Of a DNA stretch of 64,000 bases, positions 42,130 to 51,995 are shown piece by piece. Position 1 is the first letter of the stretch; each line of letters begins with the position of its first letter. The notes below the pieces were generated by a model. It was not told the DNA's origin. It did no database searches and saw only the letters and a list, made by a program, of their open reading frames with translations. Source of the stretch: Bactrocera neohumeralis (Eukaryota; Arthropoda; Insecta; Diptera; Tephritidae); the NCBI RefSeq assembly GCF_024586455.1, contig NC_065920.1, forward strand, positions 51,823,109-51,887,108. Reading direction: 5' to 3'. Made by a program: the position numbers and the translations under genes.

Positions 42130-43309
42130 TTAAAGAGCGTTTGCTATTTCGTTTCGGATCCGTTGGCCCTCATTTTGCATTCTACCATGTGATAAAATTT
42201 CACAATTTTCCTCGTAAACTTCTGTGGAAACGGTGATAGTTTCTATATTGGGGCATTCAATGTTATAGCACCGACAGATGTTGTGCAGTGCGCAACAAAC
42301 ATTGACAATTTTAACCACCTTTTTGTGGGTTATATTGCAATGTACCTTGTAAGCATCGAAAGCGACTTTTTAAAAGGCCTATCGTTCTTTCAATCACATT
42401 GCGTGCCGAAGAATGAGCCCTGTTAAAAGTATTTTGCGGTGAGCCGTACTCAGGATCTCTGTATGGAGTTAACAAGAACGGTTCAATACCATATCCACTG
42501 TCTCCTAGTAACCTGGAAGTTCGATCGCCAATTTCGTACTCCCTAAGAAAGTGCTGTCGAACGGTGCTTATGCTCCAAACAAACGCATCATGACTGGATC
42601 CAGGATACCTTGCATCTACTGCACGAATCGTCATATTACTGTCGCAAACCTTTGAAAGTAAACACATATACATTTAATTGTAACTTGGTGCATAAACTTT
42701 TTCTATTTCTTACAATCATAGCGTTCATACTGAAGAATCCTTTTCTATTAAAGTAGAGGTATTCATCAGTGGAAGGCTTTATAACTTTAATATGTGTTCC
42801 ATCGATGCAGCCAATGATGCCAGGAATTCTATATTTGTTATAAAAATAGTCTTTGGAGTGTTGTTTTTCACTGGCTCCCATTGCAAGTTGTATCCATTGA
42901 TTACATATAGAATGTTCTAATGTTTTTATCACTCGTGTTAGCACTTCAGATATAGTGCTTCTTGCCATACTTATGTTTGCATCATTTCCCACTGATCGCT
43001 GATATGCGCCTTCGGCCACAAAACGAAGCGTTGCAGCAAGTTGAAGCACTGTCGTCGAAACAATCGTCGATGAACGTAAGCGTGGCTGAATTTTGTCCAA
43101 TACCATAACAAAAGCTTCTTTGTTTAAGCGATATTGAGCAATAAATCTGCAAATAAGTGAGTTATAAACACATAGCCATTGAAGTAAAGTTTTGTATACG
43201 TTGACTCCGGCAGCTCGAGAGGGTTGCTCTTATCTCGCAATATTCGCCGCTTTAAACTGTGTTGCTGCTCCTCCTCCATCATAAGTAATATGGCAATTGC
43301 AGCTGCCAT
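42130..43309 (-). pseudogene. PIF/Harbinger transposase (DDE_Tnp_4)
   Basis: Reverse strand, from MAAAIAILLMMEEEQQHSLK (43309). The next piece, in another frame or across a short break at about 43110-43125, is FVMVLDKIQPRLRSSTIVST then the HTH ISMARSTISEVLTRVIKTLE. Catalytic motifs: GCIDGTHIKV (first Asp, about 42815), AVDARYPGSSHDAFVW (second Asp, about 42600) and RNVIERTIGLLKSRFR (Glu, about 42400). An intron of about 60 bases lies between the NAMIV and VCDSNMTIRA codons (42670-42715). The C-terminal part after a stop near 42311 reads VNVCCALHNICR, the normal end. Breaks near 42310 and 43110 suggest inactivity, though one could be an intron. Confidence 0.8.
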
Positions 43310-43554
43310 AATATATTTCAGTTATTTTCTTTGAATTTTCACAAAACAGTTCAAATAATTTAAAAATGCTCTATTGTTTACAAATAAGCGTAAATTTAAT
43401 TTAACACATCAATGGAACAGCTGATTCGAATATCGGTTTTGCTCATGTTCGAAAAAAGCTTATTCCGATAGAATTTCGCGACACCAAATGAAAGCGATAT
43501 CGGTTTTCATTTCCGGCAAAAACCAATTCCAAGTCGGATTCTACGACAGGGCCG

Positions 43555-44631
43555 ATTGGATTCCACTTGCCTAAGAAAGATAAATGTGCTTTTTGTGAGA
43601 AGTGCAAAAATTTATCACCTGAGGACAGAAATATTTTTGAAGAAACCACTGAATATAAAAATCACATTATGAATAAAGAAAAATGTAAGCAATTGTTTTT
43701 AGAAGACCAAAAAATTTGCAAATTAGATGACTCAAACTCCTTATGCGTAAGCTTTGATTTAGAAAAAGTCCTCAATACTCCACATGGCAAAAGTGTGACT
43801 TTATATTACTCGAGAAAATATGCATTCTATAATGAAAGTATATATGAAAGCGGCACAAGGGATGGATATTGTTACGTTTGGGGCGAATCCCAAGGGAAAA
43901 GGGGACGTAATGAAATAGTTACAGTTCTTTTTAAGTATTTGAATATGTTAGAGCAAAACGGTACCCATAGCGTTGTTAATTTATATTCTGTTAGCAGTGC
44001 TAGGCAAAATCGAAACCATGCGATGATTCATTTCTTGAAAACCGCAATAGAAATTACACAAGTAAAGATAACTTATCTTTTACCTGGGCACACCATGATG
44101 CCTGTGGACTCTATTCACAGCACTGTTGAAAGTTTTGTTCGTAATAAAACAGTATGGGCTCCTTCTGAGTGGCCAACTATTATTACTAATGCTAGATATA
44201 ATCCTAAAAGCTACATTGTAAATGTTTTAAAGTATGAAGACTTCATGGATTGGAAGTCCTTTTCACATGCTTTATTACCAGCTAAATTAAAAATTAATTT
44301 TAAATTATTAAGGGTTGTTCAATTTAATAAAAACAATCATATTGTTAGATTTAAATACGGGTTTTTTGAAGATAGTGACAATTACGAAATTAATATGGAT
44401 TCCATCATCAGATCGAGAGCAAACAGAGCTACTGTCCAAAATGGACCCACATCTTTATACGTTGAAGAGCTCAAAATTTCAGCTGCTAAATACAAAGATT
44501 TACAAGAGCTATGCAACAAAAATATAATACCAAGCAGATACCATCAAGAATATTTAAATATGAGGCATGATGGAACCATACGCGATGCTTTAGCTGAAAC
44601 GGATGATGATGATTCTGATAAGGAGCATTAA
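43555..44631 (+). pseudogene. DUF7869-like gene 2, main part (about 355 aa open)
   Basis: The frame GFHLPKKDKCAFCEKCKNL, then LCVSFDLEKVLNTP (first acidic DxE, 43755), YYSRKYAFYNESIYESG, YCYVWGESQGKRGRNEIVTV, NLYSVSSARQNRNHAM (second acidic position, normally YSD; here D is V), GHTMMPVDSIHSTVES (third acidic D and E, 44090), and a long C-terminal region ending DDDDSDKEH and TAA at 44631. The block order equals the gene at 27376-28631 and the fragment at 48655. The loss of the YSD Asp predicts no catalysis even though the frame is open. Left part of the gene was separated by the Harbinger element at 40952. Confidence 0.65.
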
Positions 44632-45119
44632 AAACAAATTACTTCATTTTATATAAGTACCTAGTACATCTGATTACGAGTTTTTAATATAAATATGTTT
44701 CATTTACACATAATATTTTGTTTAACAACTATGATGGAATAATACGTGGTGTTAAGTTAAAGAAAAAACTTTATTTTGTATATACATAGCATAAGTTTAA
44801 CAAATATTTCAAATATTTTATATAAATAAATATATTTTTCAGTTATAATTATGACTATTTCATTAAAAACCTTCAAAAATACGTATTTATTTACCAAATA
44901 CAGTTCCTTAGACTTAGTTACTTTAATAGATATTTTTATCGTAAACGCCAAAATAACCTTAGATTGGAACAGCAAAAAAAAAATGTAAGCGCCATAAATA
45001 GCATAAATACTTATTAATTTAATTTTTTTTTTCAATTATATATGTAAATGTCTGAAAAGCATTTAAATTACTACCACATTAATGGTTAAAAGTATTTAAA
45101 AAAACCTTCTCCTGTAAAG
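44632..45119. other. No recognisable gene
   Basis: 3' flank of the DUF7869-like gene 2; A/T-rich, no matching GAGCCC end was found here. Confidence 0.4.
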
Positions 45120-45437
45120 TTTGGTTTTTGTCGCTTACGCTAAAATGGCGGTAAAGGCTCGATATATTGAAAATGGAGAAATACAAATTGAAACTTTGGC
45201 AATGAAGGGAATATTTGTGAAACATACCGCACTGAATCTCTTCAATACAATCACGGATGTACTTCAATCATTTCAAATAAATATAGATCGGGTTTATTCA
45301 ATAACAATCGATAATGCCGCCAACATGGTTTGCGTTGGTAAATTATTTAATAATAACTCAAAAGTGCCAAGTGATGAAAATAGCAACGAAGTTGCTATCG
45401 AAGATTCAGATAGTAATAACGACATGTTCATGTAATA
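45120..45437 (+). pseudogene. hAT transposase fragment, catalytic-core region
   Basis: RYIENGEIQIETLAMKGIFV, KHTALNLFNTITDVLQSFQI then YSITIDNAANMVCVGKLFNN. The DNAANM block is the hAT segment carrying the second catalytic Asp (TDNA.NM) and the preceding F..L... helix is typical of hAT elements such as those expanded in aphids and flies. After the NNDMFM codons the frame stops; an intron may precede DDLLGNEGEENEKDIDCV (45470). Fragment only. Confidence 0.65.
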
Positions 45438-45572
45438 AATGAGTATAAAAATAATTTCAGTTTATTTTAGATGATTTACTTGGAAATGAAGGTGAAGAGA
45501 ATGAAAAAGATATTGACTGTGTGTTTAGGCCAGTGCCTAAATTCTCATCACCCACCGTAGTGAGTATATAAC

Positions 45573-45634
45573 AACTATTGCCAGTTAGCTGTTGACATAA
45601 ACCGCTAACAACTTTCACTCAACTGGCAATAGTT
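45573..45634. repeat. 14-base perfect inverted repeat
   Basis: AACTATTGCCAGTT (45573-45586) and AACTGGCAATAGTT (45621-45634) enclose 34 bases that contain a second, inner pair (GTTAGC / GCTAAC). It could be a hairpin or a small element's end pair. Confidence 0.7.
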
Positions 45635-45639
45635 TCGTT

Positions 45640-46414
45640 AAAGGCACTACACTGCACTCAATAGCATAGCAAGCTAATCACTTTTTTCTCAACCCTCGAC
45701 CAAGAAGGAAGAGCGAATCAAGACGTCCACCGGCCATCACCACCACTCTTAGTAGCAAAGCGACTCGTCGACAGTTCGAGAATAATCATTGGTCAGTGGT
45801 TTATATTCACTGGGCATGTCTCAGGGTGTCTCGCTGAGACTGGGTATACTGCCGGCATTAAAATCAGTGTTGCCGTTTTAGCGCATTTCGCGCTAGATAG
45901 CGCAATTCTAGACTCTTCAGCGCAATACAATGCGCTAAAAAATATTTTTCGGAATCTAGTAGAAAATTGTAAAAATTATTGACGATCGTAAATTTAAGCC
46001 AATAAGTTAATTGCCAGAGCCGTAAAACGTTAGGAAAATAACGAGCTGGGAATTCCCCAAAGGATTTAGTATTCCCCGACCACAATGTTATTGATGCGTT
46101 TAATATTTTGTCTCTTTTTTACATTAAAGTGTTATGTTATGACTGTCTGTGACCAACCGCACCCGAACGTAATGATGACCAGAAAGATGTTCAGTTATTT
46201 AATTTAGTTGATTTTGATAAATGTAATAATGGTTAAATAAATTCACATAAAAACACAGCACCTCTTATTGCCAATAAAAATTCACAGCTAAAATTTTGCG
46301 CAATTTTGAAATAAGTTTGGTGTATTTTTTTCTTTCTCAAACGGCAACACTGCTTAAAATTTATGTTGGCAATACTTGCTGATGCTTGGGGAATCCCCGA
46401 TTCAAGTTTGTATA
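45640..46414. other. No gene; short GCGCTA-containing repeats
   Basis: TTAGCGCATTTCGCGCTAGA and AGCGCAATACAATGCGCTAA (45878-45940) are near-palindromic. Otherwise unassigned. Confidence 0.3.
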
Positions 46415-46895
46415 TGTCGGCGCAGTAACAATTGTAGTTTAATATAAGTAGTTCACTTTTACTTTGCTCTGTTGTACTTGTTCATTTCTAATAAACTTCG
46501 TGTGAATTTATGATCGTAGTAGCCTTTGCATTTTTGTTTCTCCAACGCCTGTGAACTGTAACTAAACGAATAAAGCTGAGAGCGAGGTGAGAGCTAAAGG
46601 CTCTGCCGAGTGTGGCCCTGAATGCTTGGATGTTGCTGAATTACGAAAAGTAACGAGTAGGTGTAATGGTGGTTGAATTGCGTCAGCCAACGCAATGACG
46701 CAATGTTCTTTTGAACGTAGAGATAAACGGTGTTCAGGGACTCACTGCGCGAATCAGTCCGCGTTACAGTTTTTTTAATAAAATAATAAAAAAATATATA
46801 AAAAAAAAAATAAATAAATTTAATAAAATAATAAAACTAATGTCTTGCAATCAGAATATCAACGGAATTGCTGAGGCCATTCCGGCATATATATG
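46415..46895 (+). repeat. LTR plus gag start, copy 2 (TGTCGGCGCAG family)
   Basis: Matches 21608-22070 closely, lacks about 45 bases near its left side and has an extra A/T-rich block (46767-46835) in the leader. Ends at the same place as copy 1 (GGCCATTCCGGCATATA). Confidence 0.7.
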
Positions 46896-47576
46896 AAAAA
46901 CTCCACTATTGTATTACGCAAGAACTCACCAAGCAATTAGCAGTTTATTGTTGTAAGAATTGGTTGTTTGTTGCAAGTGAGGATATATTTAATTAGTTGA
47001 TTGTGAAAATAGGTTGACAATGTCTACTCCTTAAGAATTTTATTCTGATATTTAAAATAATTTATACTATTAAAATTATTTTAATTTTTAATCTACCCGT
47101 AAAATTAATCATTTACATCGTCGGTAGGTATCGGTAGTAAAGTTTGAAATCACAAGTTACGAAATTATTATTTAAAATAATGATTCTCATTGCGTATTTC
47201 AAAATCAATTCACTATTTTGACATTCGTAAGCACCAAAACTATTTCGGTACCTACATATGTTCATCGTTCTTTCAAAACTTACAAAATTTGACGCTTGAA
47301 TTGAACTTTGAACAATCGGTGGACTTTCGTTATAAACATTTTTACGGTCGCTTTTTTGGCATTTGTTAGCAATTAAGTCGATTTTTCAATAAATAAAAAC
47401 TATGACTATGTTCGTAAATGCATCATGACGCGCATCATGACGATTGCATAACAAACAGAACGTTCAGAAATGCCAATATTGCAGCACTGCAATAATCAAG
47501 CGTTCAAAAAGACAACACTTCTATCAGCTGTCACTCATAATTTCTATCAAAAAATTGTTTACTGCATTTAACTACG
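46896..47576. other. No recognisable gene
   Basis: A/T-rich; TGCATCATGACGCGCATCATGACG (47418) is a short direct repeat pair. Confidence 0.3.
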
Positions 47577-47836
47577 ATGTCTGACGAAAAGTAAGTGCAA
47601 AACTGTTTTATTTTAATTTTTGTATTGAAATTTAGTTAAATTATGTTAATAATAATTGTATAAATTATTATTTTTAAATTTTTAGTGAAAATCTCAGTAA
47701 TGCGGAGACACAGTTATTGCTGAGAGTACGGTTGAATATGGAGGACGAGTTTAAATCGGGTAGAAGGAAAAAAAATGTATTGTGGAAGAAAGTTGTGACC
47801 GAAGTTAAAAATGTAAATGAAAACAATAAAAATTAA
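47577..47836 (+). pseudogene. Myb/SANT accessory gene, first two exons
   Basis: ATGTCTGACGAAAA at 47577, a GTAAGT donor and an AG acceptor at 47685 precede ENLSNAETQLLLRVRLNMED then FKSGRRKKNVLWKKVVTEVK. This is the first helix and third helix of a Myb/SANT-like trihelix domain (ET..LL......F......WK.V...). A TAA at about 47834 ends it. Harbinger accessory relic. Confidence 0.5.
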
Positions 47837-48189
47837 AATGAAGTTCATCAGAAAAAGTAATAAAAAAATTATTCAAATAAAGGAAGGTGAGGTAAAGTAA
47901 ATTTTTTATGATGAAAACAGAGTGGTAAAATAGTTTCTTCTATCGATTCCATTGATATCATCTGAATCAACACGGCGAATGGGGGCATCTTGAATTCCTT
48001 CGATTTCATTGTTGGTTTCGCGTTCAAAATTGCAAACAAATGTATCTGCAAATTGTCAAAAATTGTTTAAGAAGTATCAAACGTCAAACTTGCAGTGTTG
48101 CTACTGTTGCTTATGCTGCAAGTCATGATGCATTTACGAACATAGCCTATAGTATTATTACAAACTTTTTGCGGTTTTGTTCTAGAAAG

Positions 48190-48655
48190 TATCAGTTCAG
48201 GAGTCTGAAGAACAAAATAAAAAGTTACCTAAAATAAGTCAGTACTTTAATAATCAAGATAGTATACAAGAAGAATCAAATGAACAGCGTGACGGAATGG
48301 CAGAAAATGATGACATAAGTGGCAATATCGCAGGGCCCGATAACAGTGAATATTTAGATTCAGAGCAACTACAACCAGGTACGAGCAAATCTTTAAATGC
48401 ATCATGTTTGGACATAGAAAAATTAAAATCTTTACCGCATGTTACTGATAAAGGTAACTTTAAAGAACTCAATGATCAAGTAAAACGGTTTGTGATCGAA
48501 GACGGACACTGTAAACCAAAAGGCCCCTTTTTAAGGGATAGTAACAATAGATCTTTCTTAGATATATTTTGCTTTGTAGTAGACAGCACAGTAAACACAA
48601 TTAAAGTTTTTAGTAAACAGTACACGTGTTTTTTCAGCGATCTCAGTGTTTAACT
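48190..48655 (+). pseudogene. hAT (ZMYM-type) N-terminal fragment
   Basis: QVQESEEQNKKLPKISQYFN, then a Ser/Asp-rich region, and RFVIEDGHCKPKGPFLRDSN then NRSFLDI. KPKGPF.RDS.NRSF is the segment before the TTF-type finger in ZMYM/52-kDa-like hAT proteins. It is cut where DUF7869-like sequence begins. Same group as 2950. Confidence 0.6.
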
Positions 48656-49008
48656 ATAATTGAATTGTTCCAATTTTAAGCAAACAAATGAAATTGAAAG
48701 GATGCGAAATGAGAAGCAAAATGATGTCGAAAATGCCAAATTAGGTGCATTTCTACTATTTTGCATAGATATGGAGGCAGTTAAACTTATACCACAGTCC
48801 AACGCCAGCTCCTCTTATTATAAAATGAAACTACAAGTTCACAACTTCACTATATAGTACAATGTTATAAGTCACGAGTCTGGTAATTACGTTTGGGATG
48901 AAACCGAAGGAACTCTTGTCTCATCAACGTTTACAACAATTGTTTTAAAACATTTAAAATTTGTAAATGCATATATTTTGTATAACGAAAGTAATTCCAA
49001 TATGAAAA
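48655..49008 (+). pseudogene. DUF7869-like fragment 3
   Basis: The frame RNEKQNDVENAKLGAFLLFC leads into FCIDMEAVKLIPQSNASSSY (first acidic position, IDME), YKMKLQVHNFTI, a stop, then YNVISHESGNYVWDETEGT and FTTIVLKHLK. The spacing D-E ... YY/YK...hN ... Y.W.E..G is the same as in the genes at 27958 and 43755. The YSD block and beyond are absent. It is more diverged from the other two than they are within their cores. Confidence 0.6.
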
Positions 49009-49009
49009 T

Positions 49010-49297
49010 ATGGAAATATCTGACTTCCGGCAAAACATAATTCTAAATTTAAGTGGAAGAGATAGCGCTTCAATTTCGCGAGCACCTCCTCAAGGCAAGC
49101 ACATTTTGACGACATCAGTGGAAGTAACAAAGGACGGAAGGCGAAAGAGATATCGCTGCGGAGGCTGCTATTCTGAACTGAAGACTGCAACCTCTTCGTC
49201 AGCTGCAAGGAAGAAGGCCAAACTTGTATCCACATACTGCGGACAATGTCCTCGGTCTCCATTCTTATGCCTCAATCATTTTCAGCAAATACATTGA
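49010..49297 (+). pseudogene. piggyBac transposase C-terminal zinc-ribbon domain
   Basis: DFRQNIILNLSGRD, HILTTSVEVTKDGRRKRYRC, then GGCYSELKT and YCGQCPRSPFLCLNHFQQIH. The Cys/His arrangement (RC-x2-C ... C-x2-C ... LC..HF..IH) is the piggyBac C-terminal zinc ribbon, followed by a stop as in the family. The catalytic core fragment lies downstream of it (49515), the reverse of the normal order. Confidence 0.8.
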
Positions 49298-49429
49298 ATT
49301 TATATAATTTTTTTTTGTTTACAGGAATGAATTGCAGTTTCCTATTTATAATTGAGTATTATTTTTTTAAGTTGTGTTTTATTATGAAATTAAATATTTT
49401 TTCTTCTTTCTACCTTCCAGGAGAGAATC

Positions 49430-49703
49430 TATGACTATTGAAGGAGTTGGTTAAAACAAGACAAATACAAATGAAAGAGTTAATCTTCATTTAAAGTCAT
49501 TAACCGTCCGGTCAATGACCAAACTTTCACCATTCGTTCAATTCAAAAATGTTGGTGAAAGAGTTGTTAATGACTTGGTGGCACCATACAAAGGATCCGG
49601 TAGAAACATTACAATGGATAATTTCTTCACAACTTTTCCACTAGCAAAATTTTTACTATCTTTGAACTTGACGATTGTTGGTACTCTGAAGAAACAAATT
49701 TAG
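49430..49703 (+). pseudogene. piggyBac transposase catalytic-core fragment
   Basis: SPFVQFKNVGERVVNDLVAP followed by YKGSGRNITMDNFFTTFPLA and TIVGTLKK. The G.GRN...DNFFT..PLA...L...LT.VGT.RK block carries the second catalytic Asp of piggyBac. A stop (TAG) at 49701 follows where KNKPEIP is expected. Degenerate; 49704-49826 continues as KDCVPYAHRTHKSPKNSREY-like out-of-frame codons. Confidence 0.8.
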
Positions 49704-49826
49704 ACACCATTGTAGTACAAAAGATTGTGTCCCATATGCCCACAGAACACATAAAAGTCCAAAAAATTCCAGAGAATATAAAACTGGTCGACCCTTCATT
49801 TAATGTTCAGGGTAAGATTGACTTAC

Positions 49827-50123
49827 TACAGGGTGGCTGATGAAAGCCGCTACCAAAAAAAAAATTAAATAACTTTTTTTCTATTTAATGAATCTGGTTA
49901 ATTTTTTTTTTTTTATTTTGCAGATTGACTTTTACATTTAACAAAAATGGATAACTGGGACACTGAAACAAGAATTTGGATTGTCCGCCGCTATCACGCA
50001 CTGGAGTCCGTAGTTTCGGTTCAAAGAGAGTATAGGCGCACGTTTGGCGGCAATCCTCCGAGCAGATGGACCATAATGAGACTTGTAAACAATTTTGCCG
50101 AGCATGGGACAGTCAACAGAAGA
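49827..50123 (+). pseudogene. Mariner-like element 5' end with HTH, copy 2
   Basis: Same block as 32316, beginning TACAGGGTGGCTGATGAAAG and including MDNWDTETRIWIVRRYHALE at 49947. It is cut 6-9 bases earlier than copy 1 and fused in frame with BEL/Pao pol. Confidence 0.65.
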
Positions 50124-50609
50124 CCTTACCATCGTGCGGACATATTTTTTAATTTGATAAAAGAAGAGAAAATGAATTACAAACTCCACAACAGTGTGTT
50201 TGGGTGGTTGATATATGGATCAACCAACATAAGCTCAAAATTAGCTCACTGCGGTGTTGTAACACATATAGATAAAGAGCTAGATAATCAACGAAAAAAG
50301 TTTAGGAAAATAGAATCCCTTGAAAGATGTGTTAATAAAACCAAAAAAGAAACAAAGTACGAGAAATGCTTTCGTAATAAATTAAAATTTTATGCAGATA
50401 GTAAATTTACTGCAGCTTTTCCATTCGCAAAGAAAAATATAAACTTAGGAGATTCTTCTTCACAAACAAAAGGAAGATTAATCTCTCTAGATAGAAAATT
50501 TAAAAATAATAAACCACAAAAAATAAGTAAATGCCAAGTTCCTTTTGAAAATATTAAGACTGGTACATTGGTACTTTTTAAAGAACAAAATAATCGGTCG
50601 TCACTGTGA
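50124..50609 (+). pseudogene. BEL/Pao pol fragment (protease end to start of RT)
   Basis: Right after the mariner-derived codons the frame reads RADIFFNLIKEEKMNYKLHN, SVFGWLIYGS, then a LDNQRKKFRKIESLERCVNK segment and TAAFPFAKKNINLGDSSSQT then GRLISLDRKF. This is the BEL/Pao stretch IGADIF..L......L..S.FGW...G ... FW..E ... GR..V.LP.......LG.S......R...LE. It stops at 50609 before the RT motifs. Confidence 0.65.
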
Positions 50610-50666
50610 ACGGACGTATTTTTTCTCTGCTCCGCGTTCTATTATTTAATCTACATATGTATATTA

Positions 50667-51077
50667 ATGCCGTGTGTTTGCGGCCATAGAGTTGATCGTG
50701 CTCAGCCCAAGATCAGCTGCCATAAGTGTAATCAATTCTTCCACTTGTCGTGTGTGAATTTATCACAGGCTGATGTGGATTTTTTGCTGAAATCCAAAAA
50801 TGCTTTTTATTGTAAAGTGTGCGCGGTTGTTCGGAGAAATTCCATTCGTTCGCCGCCTGCGTCGCCATCAGTGCGCAATGCTCAATCAAACAAGGAAGTA
50901 ACTGAACCTTTGTTGGAGCCTAATAATCCTAATAATGTAAATGCGGTGCTTAATTTTCTGGTTTTGGAAGTAAGTTCACTGAGAAGTGAACAATCGAAGG
51001 CGCTTACCTTAATACAACAACTCTGTGATGATCGAAATTCGTTATTCGTTACACAGAGCCAAAAACTTCACCTATAA
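50667..51077 (+). pseudogene. PHD-finger ORF1-like protein of a non-LTR retrotransposon (136 aa)
   Basis: MPCVCGHRVDRAQPKISCHK then CNQFFHLSCVNLS...FYCKVC contains a full PHD-type C4HC3 zinc finger (C-x1-C...C-x2-C...H-x2-C...C-x2-C). Downstream it is Ser/Pro-rich, with a short coiled LNFLVLEVSSLRSEQSKALT segment, and ends at 51077. Some insect CR1/L2-like LINE ORF1 proteins begin with such a finger; a short host PHD protein is the alternative. No ORF2 follows, so it is probably a truncated copy. Confidence 0.5.
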
Positions 51078-51419
51078 TCAATGAGATTGACTTCTAAAAA
51101 AGCTTTTCGGGCAAGGAGAGCTAGGGGGGAAAAATTGAAGAAACTTTTACTACAAAGTCTTCTTAATTTTTTCTTCTAAAATCTCTTGAAAAGGAAACCG
51201 CCAGAAAATAAAAAGATAACTTCTTATTTATTATTATTAATTTTACTTGGCGACAGTGATATTCTTTTTATCCCGTTGCTTTTTTGTGAAGTTGCATATA
51301 TTAACCACCTGCAATAACATGTAAATGGCACGTGCCACATTCAGTTGCTCTTGTGTTGTATTGCTTGCTAGTTGTGTTGTAAAAATTATTATATTATATT
51401 CAAAATGTGCGATATTTAT
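51078..51419. other. No recognisable gene
   Basis: Non-coding; no motif. Confidence 0.3.
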
Positions 51420-51618
51420 GGTGAACCAAGCCAAGGCAACGAGGAATTCTTGGAATTATTAAAGTCTTGGGGCTTGCTAAACGAAATAATTGATACCCTG
51501 ATTGAACGGGGGGTTAAATTCCTATCTCATTCTTGCTTTTTTCGATAGATGTGACGCAAAATATTTCGGAGAACGCATAAAATTTAAAGCCGGTTTGAGG
51601 GAGTGGCGAACAAAAAAG
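51404..51618 (+). pseudogene. SAM-like domain exon
   Basis: MCDIYGEPSQGNEEFLELLK then SWGLLNEIIDTLIERGV, a break, and FGERIKFKAGLREWRTKK before a GTAAGA donor. The pattern (LL.SWGL......... G.R..F...L..W) resembles the sterile-alpha-motif-like N-terminus that precedes several insect transposon accessory proteins. A TAG follows the CFFR codons. Not assigned further. Confidence 0.35.
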
Positions 51619-51995
51619 GTAAGATGATTCTTTTATTTTTAAATTATCAATTCAGTTTATAGAGCGGTATGCAAGTTAAGCAGTAATAACTGCTGGGCCC
51701 CATTGCACCATTCACTTAGCACTTTTCACTTTGCAAATTTTTGAAAAGAGTTTTTTTTGAAAAGTAAAGTTGATGAGTGTTGCACTTTAAACTTATCAAT
51801 AAGCTTTTCAACTTGTCGAAACTGACGAGCACTTTGGATAAGTTGATTTGATAAGCGTTGCACCAACAATTTCTTTTGCTTTGCAAATAGAGAAAACTTG
51901 TCCAATAATGTGCTAAGCGCTCTCAATGAGAAGTGGAGCAAAGCAATGTACGTTTCGATAATATTGCTCAGTTTCTCTTTATTATTTAGAGTGCT

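Larger units (their letters stand above)
40952..43554. mobile_element. Complete PIF/Harbinger element, two convergent genes
   Basis: The ends CGGCCCTGTCGTAGAATCCGA (40952) and its inverted copy ending 43554 are 21-base perfect inverted repeats; ATT (40949-40951 and 43555-43557) is a 3-base target duplication, the size normal for PIF/Harbinger. Subterminal AA(T/C)TCCGA and GGTGTCGC(G/A) motifs recur at both ends (40995, 41028, 41072; 43470-43490). Inside are a zeste-like Myb/SANT gene on + and a DDE_Tnp_4 transposase on -, running toward each other. Confidence 0.85.

Noticed and set aside
32316..50123. Idea that the two mariner-like fragments end at the same breakpoint
   Set aside because: Copy 1 continues with plausible element codons (KNG) for a few bases beyond the point where copy 2 switches to BEL/Pao pol, so the breaks differ.
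49938..50189. Reverse frame over the mariner-like HTH
   Set aside because: Shadow of the HTH coding strand.
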